From: S015-6 sp964384945 | GTDB taxonomy: Bacteria > Desulfobacterota > DSWW01 | Assembly (NCBI GenBank): GCA_964384945.1 | Contig: CAYLMK010000019.1 | Coordinates: forward strand, 1 to 64,000 | Direction of reading: 5' to 3' | Length of the DNA: 64,000 nucleotides | Shown here: one piece after another, positions 43,429 through 51,374 of the stretch | How the letters are laid out: each line of letters opens with the position of its first letter | How positions within the stretch are numbered: position 1 is the first letter of the stretch | Notes under the pieces: model-generated | What the model was told of the DNA's origin: nothing | What the model saw: the letters and a program-made list of their open reading frames with translations, nothing else | The model's database searches: none | Made by a program: the position numbers and the translations under genes

Positions 43429-44322
43429 GTGATTCCGTCGAACGGGCGTCGGGTCCCCACCAGAATCCAGTATCCCGCTGATGCCGCCGCCGGCCCCGCG
43501 CTCTGCAGCGATCCGTTCCCGGTCGTCGTCTTTTCTCACGGGAATCGGATGAGTCCGGACCTGTATGCGCCGCTCCTCGAGCACCTGGTGTCGCACGGCT
43601 ACGTCGTCGCGGCTCCCTGGCACCCGGGCAGCAACACGCTCGATTCCTTTCCGCGACCGGACCCGCTGGCCGCCGCGGGCAGCGCGCTCGAGCGTCCCGT
43701 AGAGGTTAGCTTCGCCCTCGACGAGTTGCTCCGGATGAACCAGGACCCGCACAGCCCGCTATTCGGCCTTGTGGACGGCACGCGGGCGGGAATATGCGGG
43801 CAATCCTTCGGCGGCTACACAACGCTTCTCGTGGCCGGCGCGGAGGTGGACGCGAACTTCGAGTTTACGATGGCCGGTGGGGCGCTCGGCGAGGCAGGCG
43901 GCGATACGGTGTCCACCGCCGACTACTGCGAGAGCATCGGCTGGGAAGAAGGGTCTCCCACCTGCGCCTTGCTCCGTGACGCACTCGCGGGATCCGGCCG
44001 TATGAGCCTACTCGATGACCGCTTCCGTGCTGCGGTGGCAATCACACCTCCCCTCTACGCGGCCTTCGGCGAAGAAGGCATTGCCGAGGTGTCCCGGCCG
44101 GTTCTCATTACTGCAGGCGGGCTGGACGAGCAGGTTGATTACGAGTCCAATATCCTTCTGAACCGCGCCGGGTTTTTCCGGAGACTCGGTTACTTGAGTC
44201 CGACCACCATGGCCTGGGCCTCTGAGAATCTCGCTTTTCCTATGGACTCATGGACGCTCCAAGCATTGCATGCGGGCTCTCAATTTGGATCGGTGCGTCA
44301 CTTGTGTTACACTGAAGAGTGA
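43429..44322 (+). pseudogene. Damaged alpha/beta hydrolase (PAF acetylhydrolase/dienelactone hydrolase-like)
   Basis: An open frame of 297 residues with an alpha/beta-hydrolase core: oxyanion segment VVFSHGN (33-39), nucleophile elbow GQSFGG (Ser126) and acid strand RPVLITAGGLDEQVDYES. The N-terminus starts abruptly, with a stop codon in frame at 43417 and no signal peptide or ribosome site. The C-terminus loses family character after RLGYLSP: the last 35 residues come from a repeat (44216-44250) and from unrelated sequence, and the expected catalytic His is absent. It probably no longer makes an active enzyme. Confidence 0.62.
44216..44250. repeat. Left copy of a 35-bp direct repeat
   Basis: Matches 45407-45441 at 33 of 35 positions in the same orientation. 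It lies in the 3' end of the damaged hydrolase gene. The two copies bracket the RHH/RelE toxin-antitoxin genes and the DUF481 fragment. A weaker relative occurs downstream of the DUF481 gene near 37917-37940. Confidence 0.8.
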
Positions 44323-44394
44323 CGGACATCTCGACCATCGGGGATTCGCAACAGGAACCCCGTATCCGAAATGAAAAGAGAAGGGAAGACCGCC

Positions 44395-44622
44395 ATGCCC
44401 GCCAAGAACCCGCGTATCAATGTGGTCCTTGAGAAGTCTCTCTACCAAAGCGTTCGATCCCTCGCAAGGAAGGATCGAGTGTCCCTGTCCACAAAGGTGA
44501 GGGATCTGCTCAGGGATGCCATCGAAGTCGATGAAGATCGTTGTCTCGTGTCGCTTGGAGAAAGAAGAGAAGCATCCTTCTCAAAGGACTCCAGCCTTTC
44601 CCACGAAGAGACCTGGTCCTAG
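44395..44622 (+). CDS. Ribbon-helix-helix antitoxin
   Basis: A 75-residue protein whose first half is a ribbon-helix-helix DNA-binding domain (RINVVLEKSLYQSVRSLARK, then STKVRDLLRDAIEV), followed by a charged tail that would bind the toxin. I chose ATG 44395 with GGGAAG upstream; ATG 44371 is in frame. It is followed after 26 bases by a RelE-type toxin gene. Function by analogy: neutralises the toxin and represses the operon. Confidence 0.78.
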   Translation: MPAKNPRINVVLEKSLYQSVRSLARKDRVSLSTKVRDLLRDAIEVDEDRCLVSLGERREASFSKDSSLSHEETWS

Positions 44623-44648
44623 GCGACCCCTTTTGGGGAGACAACCAG

Positions 44649-44930
44649 ATGCCTTACGGGCTGATCTATCACCCTGACGTCAAGAGAGTGGATCTGCCCA
44701 GGATCGACGAGAAGAACAGACAGATCATCAGAAGAGCCATCGAAGTACGTTTGACCACGAACCCGGCATTGTACGGCAAGCCGCTGAGAAGAACCCTGAA
44801 GGGTTACTGGAAGCTGAGGGTTGGGGACTATCGCGTAGTCTTCAAGCCATCGGGCGAGGAAATCCTGATTCTCGCCGTCATCCATCGAAAGGACGTCTAC
44901 AGCGAAGTTCTGCGGCGAGCCAATGGTTAG
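44649..44930 (+). CDS. RelE/ParE-type toxin
   Basis: A 93-residue protein with the RelE/ParE fold: YHPDVKRVDLPRIDEKNRQI at the N-terminus, KPLRRTLKGYWKLRVGDYRVVF in the central sheet and VIHRKDVYSEV at the end. RelE toxins cleave mRNA on the ribosome and ParE toxins act on gyrase; the sequence alone does not decide. Basic residues at the usual catalytic positions (Arg near 77-88 of the sheet, and the Lys/Tyr tail) are present. GGGGAG precedes the ATG. Confidence 0.82.
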   Translation: MPYGLIYHPDVKRVDLPRIDEKNRQIIRRAIEVRLTTNPALYGKPLRRTLKGYWKLRVGDYRVVFKPSGEEILILAVIHRKDVYSEVLRRANG

Positions 44931-44986
44931 CCGGTTCCGGTCTCGCCAAACGTTGCACATCGCCCCTTGCCAAGGGATCTTCCTGT

Positions 44987-45175
44987 TTGAAATACAAGGA
45001 ATGCGGATCGGAAAACGTGGGAGAACTCAACGCGGAGGAGACCAGCAACAACCACAGGGCCTATCTCAAGGGCGACGTCTTCCTGAGCCCCCGATTCTAT
45101 CTGACCCCCGCGGCCATCGAGGTCTTTCATGACGCGCTCCAGAACATCGAGCTGCGCCTGACGCCCGCGGCCTGA
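44987..45175 (+). pseudogene. DUF481 gene fragment (duplicate)
   Basis: A 62-codon frame whose residues from 11 on (NVGELNAEETSNNHRAYLKG and on to LRLTPAA) copy the barrel of the DUF481 protein at 36461-37717. It lacks the signal, the N-terminal domain and the rest of the barrel, so it cannot be a working porin. The copied DNA (45014-45172) differs from its source by two bases only, suggesting a recent event. Confidence 0.88.
45014..45172 (+). repeat. Copy of 159-bp DUF481 segment
   Basis: Duplicate of 37169-37327, offset 7845 bases, same orientation. In the source about 400 bases follow before the stem-loop element; in the copy only about 55 unrelated bases separate the two blocks, so either an internal deletion followed the duplication or the two blocks moved separately. 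Confidence 0.92.
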
Positions 45176-45227
45176 AGCGATTCACGGGCAAGTCCGTAAA
45201 GGAGGCGCTCCTCGAGATCATGGAACC

Positions 45228-45437
45228 CTCCTCGCAACACTGCCCGGCCCGGAAAGGTGCGCCCGAAAACCCGCGGCTCGGCCCCTGCCCGCTCAGGACT
45301 CCGGCAACACCCTTCCGCTCGACTCGAAATGGACCCTTCCGTCGCTGGATTCTCCGCTCATCGAGCTCAGGGGATGCTTTGACCGGCCCTTTCTGGGCCG
45401 CTGAAAGGGCCTCTGAGAATCTCGATTTTCCTGTGGA
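45228..45437. repeat. Copy of stem-loop element found downstream of DUF481
   Basis: Roughly 88-90 percent identical to 37735-37940. The hairpin persists with an 8-bp stem, GGCCCTTT and AAAGGGCC. It is more diverged than the neighbouring coding copy, so the two blocks may differ in age or in mutation pressure. Confidence 0.7.
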
Positions 45438-45441
45438 CTCA
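45407..45441. repeat. Right copy of a 35-bp direct repeat
   Basis: Matches 44216-44250 at 33 of 35 positions. Period about 1191 bases. The copies enclose the toxin-antitoxin pair and the DUF481 fragment. Confidence 0.8.
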
Positions 45442-45499
45442 AGACGCGGTCCCGGTCGACGGCCCTGTGTCTGTCTCGGCTCAGCCCACAGGGGCCCCG

Positions 45500-48400
45500 T
45501 TATACCCCTGCTGCGTGAGACGGCCGAGTTTCGTTCAGCACCTCTCGAACCGCGGCGGCCAAGCTCTCCATGGACAACGGTTTCATCAACGTCCGGTTGA
45601 TCCCCAGGGATTCGGCCCTTTGCTGGTCCATGGATTCGCAGTACCCCGTGCAGAGAATGATGGGGATGTCCCTCCGGACGCGCCTGATTTCCTCGGCAAG
45701 GCGGAACCCTGTCATTTGGGGCATGGTCTTGTCCGTTATGACTAGGTGGAAGGCTTCCGGGCGAGCACGAAATGTCTCCAGGGCTTCCAGGGAGCCGCTG
45801 CAGGGTTCAACCCGGTACCCGAGCGTTTCGAGCATCTCCTTGCCGAGTGTACTCAGGGTGGTTTCGTCATCGACAAACAGGATCCGCTCCATGCCGTACG
45901 GTAACGCATTCGGCGTCTCTGCGTCGCGGCTCGCCTTCTCCTCCCGGATGCGGGGGAGAAGCACCTGAAAGAGGGTGCCTCGACCCGGTTCGCTATGGAC
46001 CCGGATGGCGCCCCCGTGACTTTTGACGATGCCGTGAACAACGGCCAGGCCCATGCCGGTTCCTTCCCGGGGGCCCTTGGTCGTGAAAAAGGGCTCGAAG
46101 ATGCGTTCCAGGACCTGAGGCTCCATGCCGACTCCCGTATCACTTACCTCGAGGCTGAGATAAGGGCCCGGCTTCAAGTCCGGGAACGCCGCTGCCTCCG
46201 GTGCTCCGAGATCGAAGGGTCTCAGGGAAATGCCCAGGATCCCCCCCTTCTCCTGCATGGCGTGGTGCGCGTTCGTACACAGGTTCATGACCAGCTGATG
46301 CATCTGCGTCGGGTCCGCGGCGATGAACCGGCCCGAGGCCTGCAAGTCCTGGCGGATCTCGACGGTCGTGGGCAAGGAGGCCCGAAGGAGCTTGAGGGCC
46401 TCTTTGACGATCGGTTGCGGTTCCACCGGCTTTCGCTCGGCCTCGGTCCTGCGACTGAATGCGAGGATCTGCTGCACCAGGTCCTTCGCCCTTCGACTGG
46501 CCTTCAGGACCTCGAGGATGTTCTTCTTTCCTTCTGTTCCATCGGGCAAGGCCATGACAGCAAGCTCGGAAAAGCCCATGATGGCCGCCAGGATGTTGTT
46601 GAAATCGTGGGCGATGCCCCCGGCGAGCGTGCCGATCGCCTCGAGCTTCTGCAGTTGCCGCAATTGGACCTCGAGCATGGCCTTTTCCTTTTCCGCCTGC
46701 TTCCGATCCGTCACATCCCGAACGATGCCCCGGAAGCCAGCCGGCTGGCCCGACGGGCCCCGCACGAGCGAGGTGGACAACTCGATGTATCTCGTGCTTC
46801 CGCCCTTCGTAACCATCTCATAGTCGCTTGCCTCGGCGGGCTGCCCGGTTGCATAAACTTCATGGAAGACTTCATACAGCCTTCGGGCCGTATTCGGGGT
46901 GGCGTAGGCCCGGTAGTTCATGCCCAGCAGCTCCCTCCGCGGGTAGCCGGAGATCCTGCAGAGCGAGTCGTTGAAGAAGGAGAAATTCCCGGCAAGATCG
47001 ACCTCGAAATAGGCCTCCTCGATGGTCTCGAGTATGTTTCTGTATTTCTCCTCGCTTTCCCGGAGCCGCCGAAAAGACCTGGCATTGATCAGGCTGACGG
47101 CGGCCTGCGAGGCGACGCCCCGGAGTAGGCTCAAGTCGCTCTGGGTGGGCAGGCGATTTCCATCCGTGTTGCCGACCGCCACGAGCCCCAGGACTTCCTC
47201 CTGATAGAGGATGGGCACGGCCAGGAGGGATTGGACCCCCATCCGCCTTCCCAACGCTTCAGCTTCTTCTGCGACCGACGCTTGCAGGGGGAAGACCTCT
47301 TGTCCGGAGGCAGTGAGCGGTCGGTCGGCGACCCAGGCCCAGGACTCGAGGGAAGGGATGCTCGAAAGATTCAAATCGAAATCGTCGCCGTTTCTGTTCG
47401 ACTCCCCGTCGGATCCGTATTCAGCTACGCAGGCCAAGGGGCCCTCGCTTCCCTGTTTCAGAAGAATCATGCCCCGGGAGTAGCCCATCCGCCTCTCCAT
47501 GATTTCCGCGATGATCTTAACAAGCTGTTCTGCGTCCAGAATCCTCGAAGTGGCCTGGCCGATTTCCTGTATGAGAAGGGTGTTGTTGTATCGTTCACTG
47601 ATCCCTTCGATGTGCTCCCTGGCCGTGTCGCCCTGCGATTCGATCAATCGGATGAGTTCGCCTCTCGCCAGCACGTGGGAATAGGAGGAGAGCCCGGCAA
47701 CGAGGACGGCGAGGACAAGGGAGACGGCCAGCCCGCCTGCGAGGGGCAATGCGGCGAAGGCCGCAAGGCAAATCGGGAGGCCGAGAAGAAAGGTGCGATT
47801 ACGAATCGTCTTCCAGCGGAGGGAAGGCGTACGCTCCCAGCGGATGACGTATCGGCAGTGCTTGTCCCCCCTGTGAAAGCATTCCGGATGTTCCACCTCA
47901 GGGAAACGATTGGTGAGGACCTTCCCCAGGGCCTCGAAAAAGCCCATTCTGTTCTTGCACTGATAGAGCTTCTCCGGTATTCCCTCGATGGGCCTGGAGA
48001 GAATCTCCACCTGGGTCGGTCCGAGCCTTCTCGCTTTGACCTCGGCCCCTCGGCTCAGGAGAGGGTAGATCTTCGCGATCAACCGGTACCCGGAAGCTAG
48101 ACTGGTAAGTCCGAGGGCAACTTGCTTGGCGGCCCCCAGACCCCTCGCGGACGCCGCAAACCTTCCGGCCTCTCTTGCAGCGTCCGGGTCGCCGGTGAGT
48201 TCGAGCAGCTTCTCTTGAAACCGGTCCACCTGCCGCTGGCTGAACCAGTGGGCCTGGTCCTCCACCTCGAAGGGCGTCATCCCCGCATACCGGAGAAGGG
48301 ACTCGGCGTTAACGAGCGGATGCTTATCCTTGAGGTACTCCAGGTAGGTCTTGATGATCCGGCTGTTGAAAACCGGAGAAAGGTCGTTCATGGATGCAAG

Positions 48401-48520
48401 TCCGGAGATGGGTTGACCCGGCCCGGCTGCTGCGAGCCCCGGGGCTATAGAAGGAGGATCGTCCTCGTTCGCGATAAGCTTTATACTCCTCGCATCATCT
48501 CCGGCGAATCCCGGGGGCAT
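45500..48520 (-). CDS. Hybrid sensor histidine kinase with V4R-like, GAF, PAS and receiver domains
   Basis: A 1006-residue membrane-bound kinase. Order: N-terminal sensor (about 45-232) resembling V4R/XylR_N-type domains, with a terminal Cys/His motif ECFHRGDKHCRYVIRW; two transmembrane helices (about 243-285); GAF (about 315-485); PAS (about 490-610); HisKA with the phospho-His in GGIAHDFNN (about 638); HATPase (about 745-860, EPFFTTKGPREGTGMGLA); receiver with Asp near 929 (VITDKTMP). I chose ATG 48520, as GGAGGTG lies five bases upstream; Met44 (48391) would give a more compact N-terminus. It follows the flavoprotein gene on the same strand after 177 bases and may sense a compound handled by that cluster. 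No separate response regulator adjoins it. Confidence 0.88.
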   Translation of the reverse strand: MPPGFAGDDARSIKLIANEDDPPSIAPGLAAAGPGQPISGLASMNDLSPVFNSRIIKTYLEYLKDKHPLVNAESLLRYAGMTPFEVEDQAHWFSQRQVDRFQEKLLELTGDPDAAREAGRFAASARGLGAAKQVALGLTSLASGYRLIAKIYPLLSRGAEVKARRLGPTQVEILSRPIEGIPEKLYQCKNRMGFFEALGKVLTNRFPEVEHPECFHRGDKHCRYVIRWERTPSLRWKTIRNRTFLLGLPICLAAFAALPLAGGLAVSLVLAVLVAGLSSYSHVLARGELIRLIESQGDTAREHIEGISERYNNTLLIQEIGQATSRILDAEQLVKIIAEIMERRMGYSRGMILLKQGSEGPLACVAEYGSDGESNRNGDDFDLNLSSIPSLESWAWVADRPLTASGQEVFPLQASVAEEAEALGRRMGVQSLLAVPILYQEEVLGLVAVGNTDGNRLPTQSDLSLLRGVASQAAVSLINARSFRRLRESEEKYRNILETIEEAYFEVDLAGNFSFFNDSLCRISGYPRRELLGMNYRAYATPNTARRLYEVFHEVYATGQPAEASDYEMVTKGGSTRYIELSTSLVRGPSGQPAGFRGIVRDVTDRKQAEKEKAMLEVQLRQLQKLEAIGTLAGGIAHDFNNILAAIMGFSELAVMALPDGTEGKKNILEVLKASRRAKDLVQQILAFSRRTEAERKPVEPQPIVKEALKLLRASLPTTVEIRQDLQASGRFIAADPTQMHQLVMNLCTNAHHAMQEKGGILGISLRPFDLGAPEAAAFPDLKPGPYLSLEVSDTGVGMEPQVLERIFEPFFTTKGPREGTGMGLAVVHGIVKSHGGAIRVHSEPGRGTLFQVLLPRIREEKASRDAETPNALPYGMERILFVDDETTLSTLGKEMLETLGYRVEPCSGSLEALETFRARPEAFHLVITDKTMPQMTGFRLAEEIRRVRRDIPIILCTGYCESMDQQRAESLGINRTLMKPLSMESLAAAVREVLNETRPSHAAGV

Positions 48521-48697
48521 GGGTTCACCTCCGGGGGGTGGGTGGGTGTTCGACCACCCCAGGAAAACCGGGGCCGGTCTGGATTCAGGAGGCCAAAGCC
48601 GATCTGGGCATCGGCAATATCCCGACGGAAGAGTTTCAATCCGACGCGGCAGATACGGAATCCCGGGATAAACGTCTTCTTTGACTTTACAGAAATC

Positions 48698-50512
48698 TCA
48701 TACCCTAGTGGCCGGCTCAAAGGACATGACGGCTTCTCCTCGGTCCCCTAGGCTCCAGTTGATGAATCTAAGCCATCCCGCATTGTCCGTCCGTGGATAC
48801 TCAAGCCGCCTGTGCGAATAGCGGGTCTCCGTGCGGACCAGCGAGGCCTTGAAGTAGAGGTCGGCCAGTTGCACCATGTTTTCCAACTCGTGCGCCTTCA
48901 CGAGGTCATGAGGATTCGAGGCGGATAGCGTCGGGAGATCGGTTTCCCGGAAGGAGACCAACTCCCGAAGCCCCTGTTTCAGACTCTCGTCGGTCTTGCG
49001 CAGGCCGATTCCCGGTTTGAACATGATCCCTTGGAACTTCTTCATCAATTCCCAGTAGCTCCGCCCCTCGGGTCTTCGCAGGTGGGCTGTGGCCCGTTCC
49101 AGCGCCTCCCTCACGCGATCGGAGTCCAGCGCGGGCGCAGGCGCACCTTTTACGTATTTCGCCGATGCGATGCCGACCTTCTCGCCCGACCACATGCCCC
49201 GGGCCGACGAGGCCCCCTTGAAGGTGCACATGTCCATGGACTGGCTCAGGCTCGCTGCGAAGAGCCCCTCGATCTCCTCACTCATGAGATCGTCGTTCGT
49301 CCGTATGCATCCCTGCAGACCGTAGTAAAGCACGATATGGCTCTGGGGACGGGCTGTGATGGGCTGCCCGATTTCCCGCAAGCGATTGTAGTTCAATGCC
49401 TGCCAGGTGTTGAGGGGACTGAAGTTCTCAAGGAACGTCGGAAAGAAATACTTGTAGAGAATAGTCGTAAGGTCGAGATAGATGGGAGCATTCCCTTTTG
49501 CCCACTCATCGGCCATGGCGAAGGCGATCTTGTTGAACGAGCTGTTCGTTCCGTTCTTCGGATCATAGTCCCACATGAAGTCCCTGCCCTTTTCATTGAT
49601 GAATCGGACCCCCAGGGCACCTGCCAGATGCCCGCCTTCAATGTTGTAGTCTCTTGCAACGACATCGAAATTCAGGAACTCCAGATTCTGCAGTCGGCCG
49701 CCCGCCCGGTAGGCAAGGCCGTAGCCGTCCCCGCTGTGGTGCGCACTCACATTGAACCCCGGGCCGAAGGTACACGAACCCGTGGCAAGAACAACGGCCG
49801 GAGTCTTGAAGACGACGCGATTTCCGGTCACGCGATGAACGCCCACCGCACCAGTGACCCGCCCGTCCAGGGTCAAGAGGTCCGTGATCATCGTCTTGGA
49901 ATAGTGGTCGGCCGCCCCTTGCGCCTCCATCCTGTCGAGAAGGCATTGGATCAGGGCCCTTCCACAGGACCACTCCCTGTATCTCGGGTTTATGCTCATC
50001 TTGTTGTGTCGGTTTCCGTCCGAGGCAAACCGTCCCCCGAAGGGGGGCACGCCATCATATTCGAGGCCCCATTTTCTCCATTTGTTCATCCGCCTCTGAG
50101 AGGTCTGCAACATGTCGCGCAACATTCCGATGTGCGCCAGGCCGGCGCTGTATTCCAGATACTCTTTTTCGCATGCATCCAGGTCGTCGCCGTCGAGCCA
50201 GTACAGCGTGCCGCCCAGGATCATGGCCGAACCGGAGGAGATCCCGACCGCGCCCTTGTCCACGACGGCGATTCGCCTGACCCCCTCATCGGCTGCCGTC
50301 ACGGCCGCCCAGAGTCCTCCCAGCCCTGTACCGACGATCACCAGATCCGTCTCCACCGTCTCTCCGTCCTCATACGGCTTGGACTTGAGGAGTTCCACCT
50401 TCGGCACGGGGGGCTTGACCGCCCCGGCCGACTTCACAAGAGGGGGCACCACCAAAGAGACGCCTGCAACTCCCGCCAGTTTGAGCATAACGCGACGTGA
50501 TAATTCATTCAT
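48698..50512 (-). CDS. FAD-dependent oxidoreductase with Tat-like leader (AprA/FrdA superfamily)
   Basis: A 604-residue FAD_binding_2 flavoprotein. The start has a twin-arginine-like leader: SRRVMLKLAG with a hydrophobic stretch to PPLVKSAGA (about residues 5-30). FAD site: TDLVIVGTGLGGLWAA (about 54-69), with the second part ATGSCTFGPGFN. The middle resembles adenylylsulfate reductase alpha and fumarate reductase-type subunits, but the family's active-site residues are not obvious to me, so the substrate is open; ketosteroid dehydrogenases share this fold. It overlaps the stop of the ferredoxin gene by eight bases, implying a complex. The leader suggests periplasmic or membrane-facing action. 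Confidence 0.8.
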   Translation of the reverse strand: MNELSRRVMLKLAGVAGVSLVVPPLVKSAGAVKPPVPKVELLKSKPYEDGETVETDLVIVGTGLGGLWAAVTAADEGVRRIAVVDKGAVGISSGSAMILGGTLYWLDGDDLDACEKEYLEYSAGLAHIGMLRDMLQTSQRRMNKWRKWGLEYDGVPPFGGRFASDGNRHNKMSINPRYREWSCGRALIQCLLDRMEAQGAADHYSKTMITDLLTLDGRVTGAVGVHRVTGNRVVFKTPAVVLATGSCTFGPGFNVSAHHSGDGYGLAYRAGGRLQNLEFLNFDVVARDYNIEGGHLAGALGVRFINEKGRDFMWDYDPKNGTNSSFNKIAFAMADEWAKGNAPIYLDLTTILYKYFFPTFLENFSPLNTWQALNYNRLREIGQPITARPQSHIVLYYGLQGCIRTNDDLMSEEIEGLFAASLSQSMDMCTFKGASSARGMWSGEKVGIASAKYVKGAPAPALDSDRVREALERATAHLRRPEGRSYWELMKKFQGIMFKPGIGLRKTDESLKQGLRELVSFRETDLPTLSASNPHDLVKAHELENMVQLADLYFKASLVRTETRYSHRRLEYPRTDNAGWLRFINWSLGDRGEAVMSFEPATRV

Positions 50513-50798
50513 TGAGCCGCCCTCCGCTCGAGCTGGTCCGTTTGCCGTTCCGCCCCTCGGGCCGTTCCCCATACTCCCAGTGGCAGGGCCACATCCGAGG
50601 CGCATACCGATGCGGGTGAACCCAAATGGCCAGGCCGGGGCAGTTGATCTCGCAAGTGTAACAGCTCTGGCAGTCCTCCGGGTATGCGATAAAGGCCTTC
50701 CCCGTGCTCTCGTTCATGCGCCAGACGTCCCGCGTGCAGTATTCGACACATGCACCGCATCCGACGCACTTGAGCGGATCGTACCTTTGCACGGTCAT
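50505..50798 (-). CDS. Ferredoxin-like protein with two [4Fe-4S] sites (AprB-like)
   Basis: A 97-residue protein with CVGCGACVEYC (Cys11, 14, 17, 21) and CQSCYTCEINCP (Cys43, 46, 49, 53), the two-cluster pattern of bacterial ferredoxins, and a tail of 40 residues with Trp/His/Arg-rich sequence (MWPCHWEYGERP) recalling the AprB C-terminal wrap. It should pass electrons to or from the flavoprotein encoded directly downstream with an eight-base overlap. It has no signal peptide, so export would need co-transport with the leader-bearing flavoprotein. Confidence 0.88.
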   Translation of the reverse strand: MTVQRYDPLKCVGCGACVEYCTRDVWRMNESTGKAFIAYPEDCQSCYTCEINCPGLAIWVHPHRYAPRMWPCHWEYGERPEGRNGKRTSSSGGRLNE

Positions 50799-50829
50799 TG
50801 GCTTTCACCTCCTTCCTCGCAGAGCCGAC

Positions 50830-51219
50830 TCAGCGAATCTTGAATACCGAATGGGCGACCCACCTGTGGGCTACATACCAGAGCCCCAACGGGATCATGA
50901 TCAGCTTCAGTTGGTATACATTAAGGTTGATGTAGACCAAAGCGAGCAGCGTGGCCAGGTCGGCAAGCAAGGGATAGTGCTTCCACCGAGCGGGAAGCAC
51001 TGCATTTGCAGAATAGGCCAGGTAGAGCAGAGAGACAAGCATCACGGTACCGTTGGCCCAGGCAAATGCGTCCTTCCTGAAGAAAAGGGCTGCGTACAGA
51101 CCGTCAAGAACATGACCGGCGCCTTCGCCGATCAGGGGCGCAAGGACAATATACGAGAATCCTGCGAGACCCACCCATGAAAGAACCCTGTACGCCCCAA
51201 ATATCACCCGCATGGCCAT
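50830..51219 (-). CDS. Small four-helix membrane protein
   Basis: A 129-residue integral membrane protein with about four hydrophobic helices (SWVGLAGFSYIVLAPLIG; ANGTVMLVSLLYLAYSA; YPLLADLATLLALVYINLNV; LIMIPLGLWYVAHRWVAH). The charged loops and His/Arg at the ends could anchor the neighbouring ferredoxin/flavoprotein or bind quinone or heme, but no conserved motif was recognised. I chose ATG 51219 with AGAGGGG upstream. It lies 31 bases before the ferredoxin gene. Confidence 0.68.
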   Translation of the reverse strand: MAMRVIFGAYRVLSWVGLAGFSYIVLAPLIGEGAGHVLDGLYAALFFRKDAFAWANGTVMLVSLLYLAYSANAVLPARWKHYPLLADLATLLALVYINLNVYQLKLIMIPLGLWYVAHRWVAHSVFKIR

Positions 51220-51374
51220 CCTCACACCCCTCTTTCCGGCACCGGGAAAGTGTTCCTACTGGTACGCACCGGGAATCAGGTACTCGCCTTCTTCGTTGGC
51301 CCTCTGAGAAGCTTTTGAAATTCACGACGACGGGGGGCCGGGACAGATTCCCAGGGAAGAATTGGTGGTTGCCT

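Larger units (their letters stand above)
45176..45499. other. Non-coding duplicate of the DUF481 downstream region
   Basis: Contains the stem-loop element copy (45228-45437) and the right 35-bp direct repeat (45407-45441). A separate stem, CCCTGTG (45463-45469) with CACAGGG (45487-45493), lies just after the sensor-kinase stop and might terminate that minus-strand transcript. No gene was recognised. Confidence 0.55.

Noticed and set aside
45463..45493. Stem CCCTGTG/CACAGGG considered as an intrinsic terminator of the sensor kinase gene
   Set aside because: No run of T follows on the minus strand, so it is not called as a terminator.
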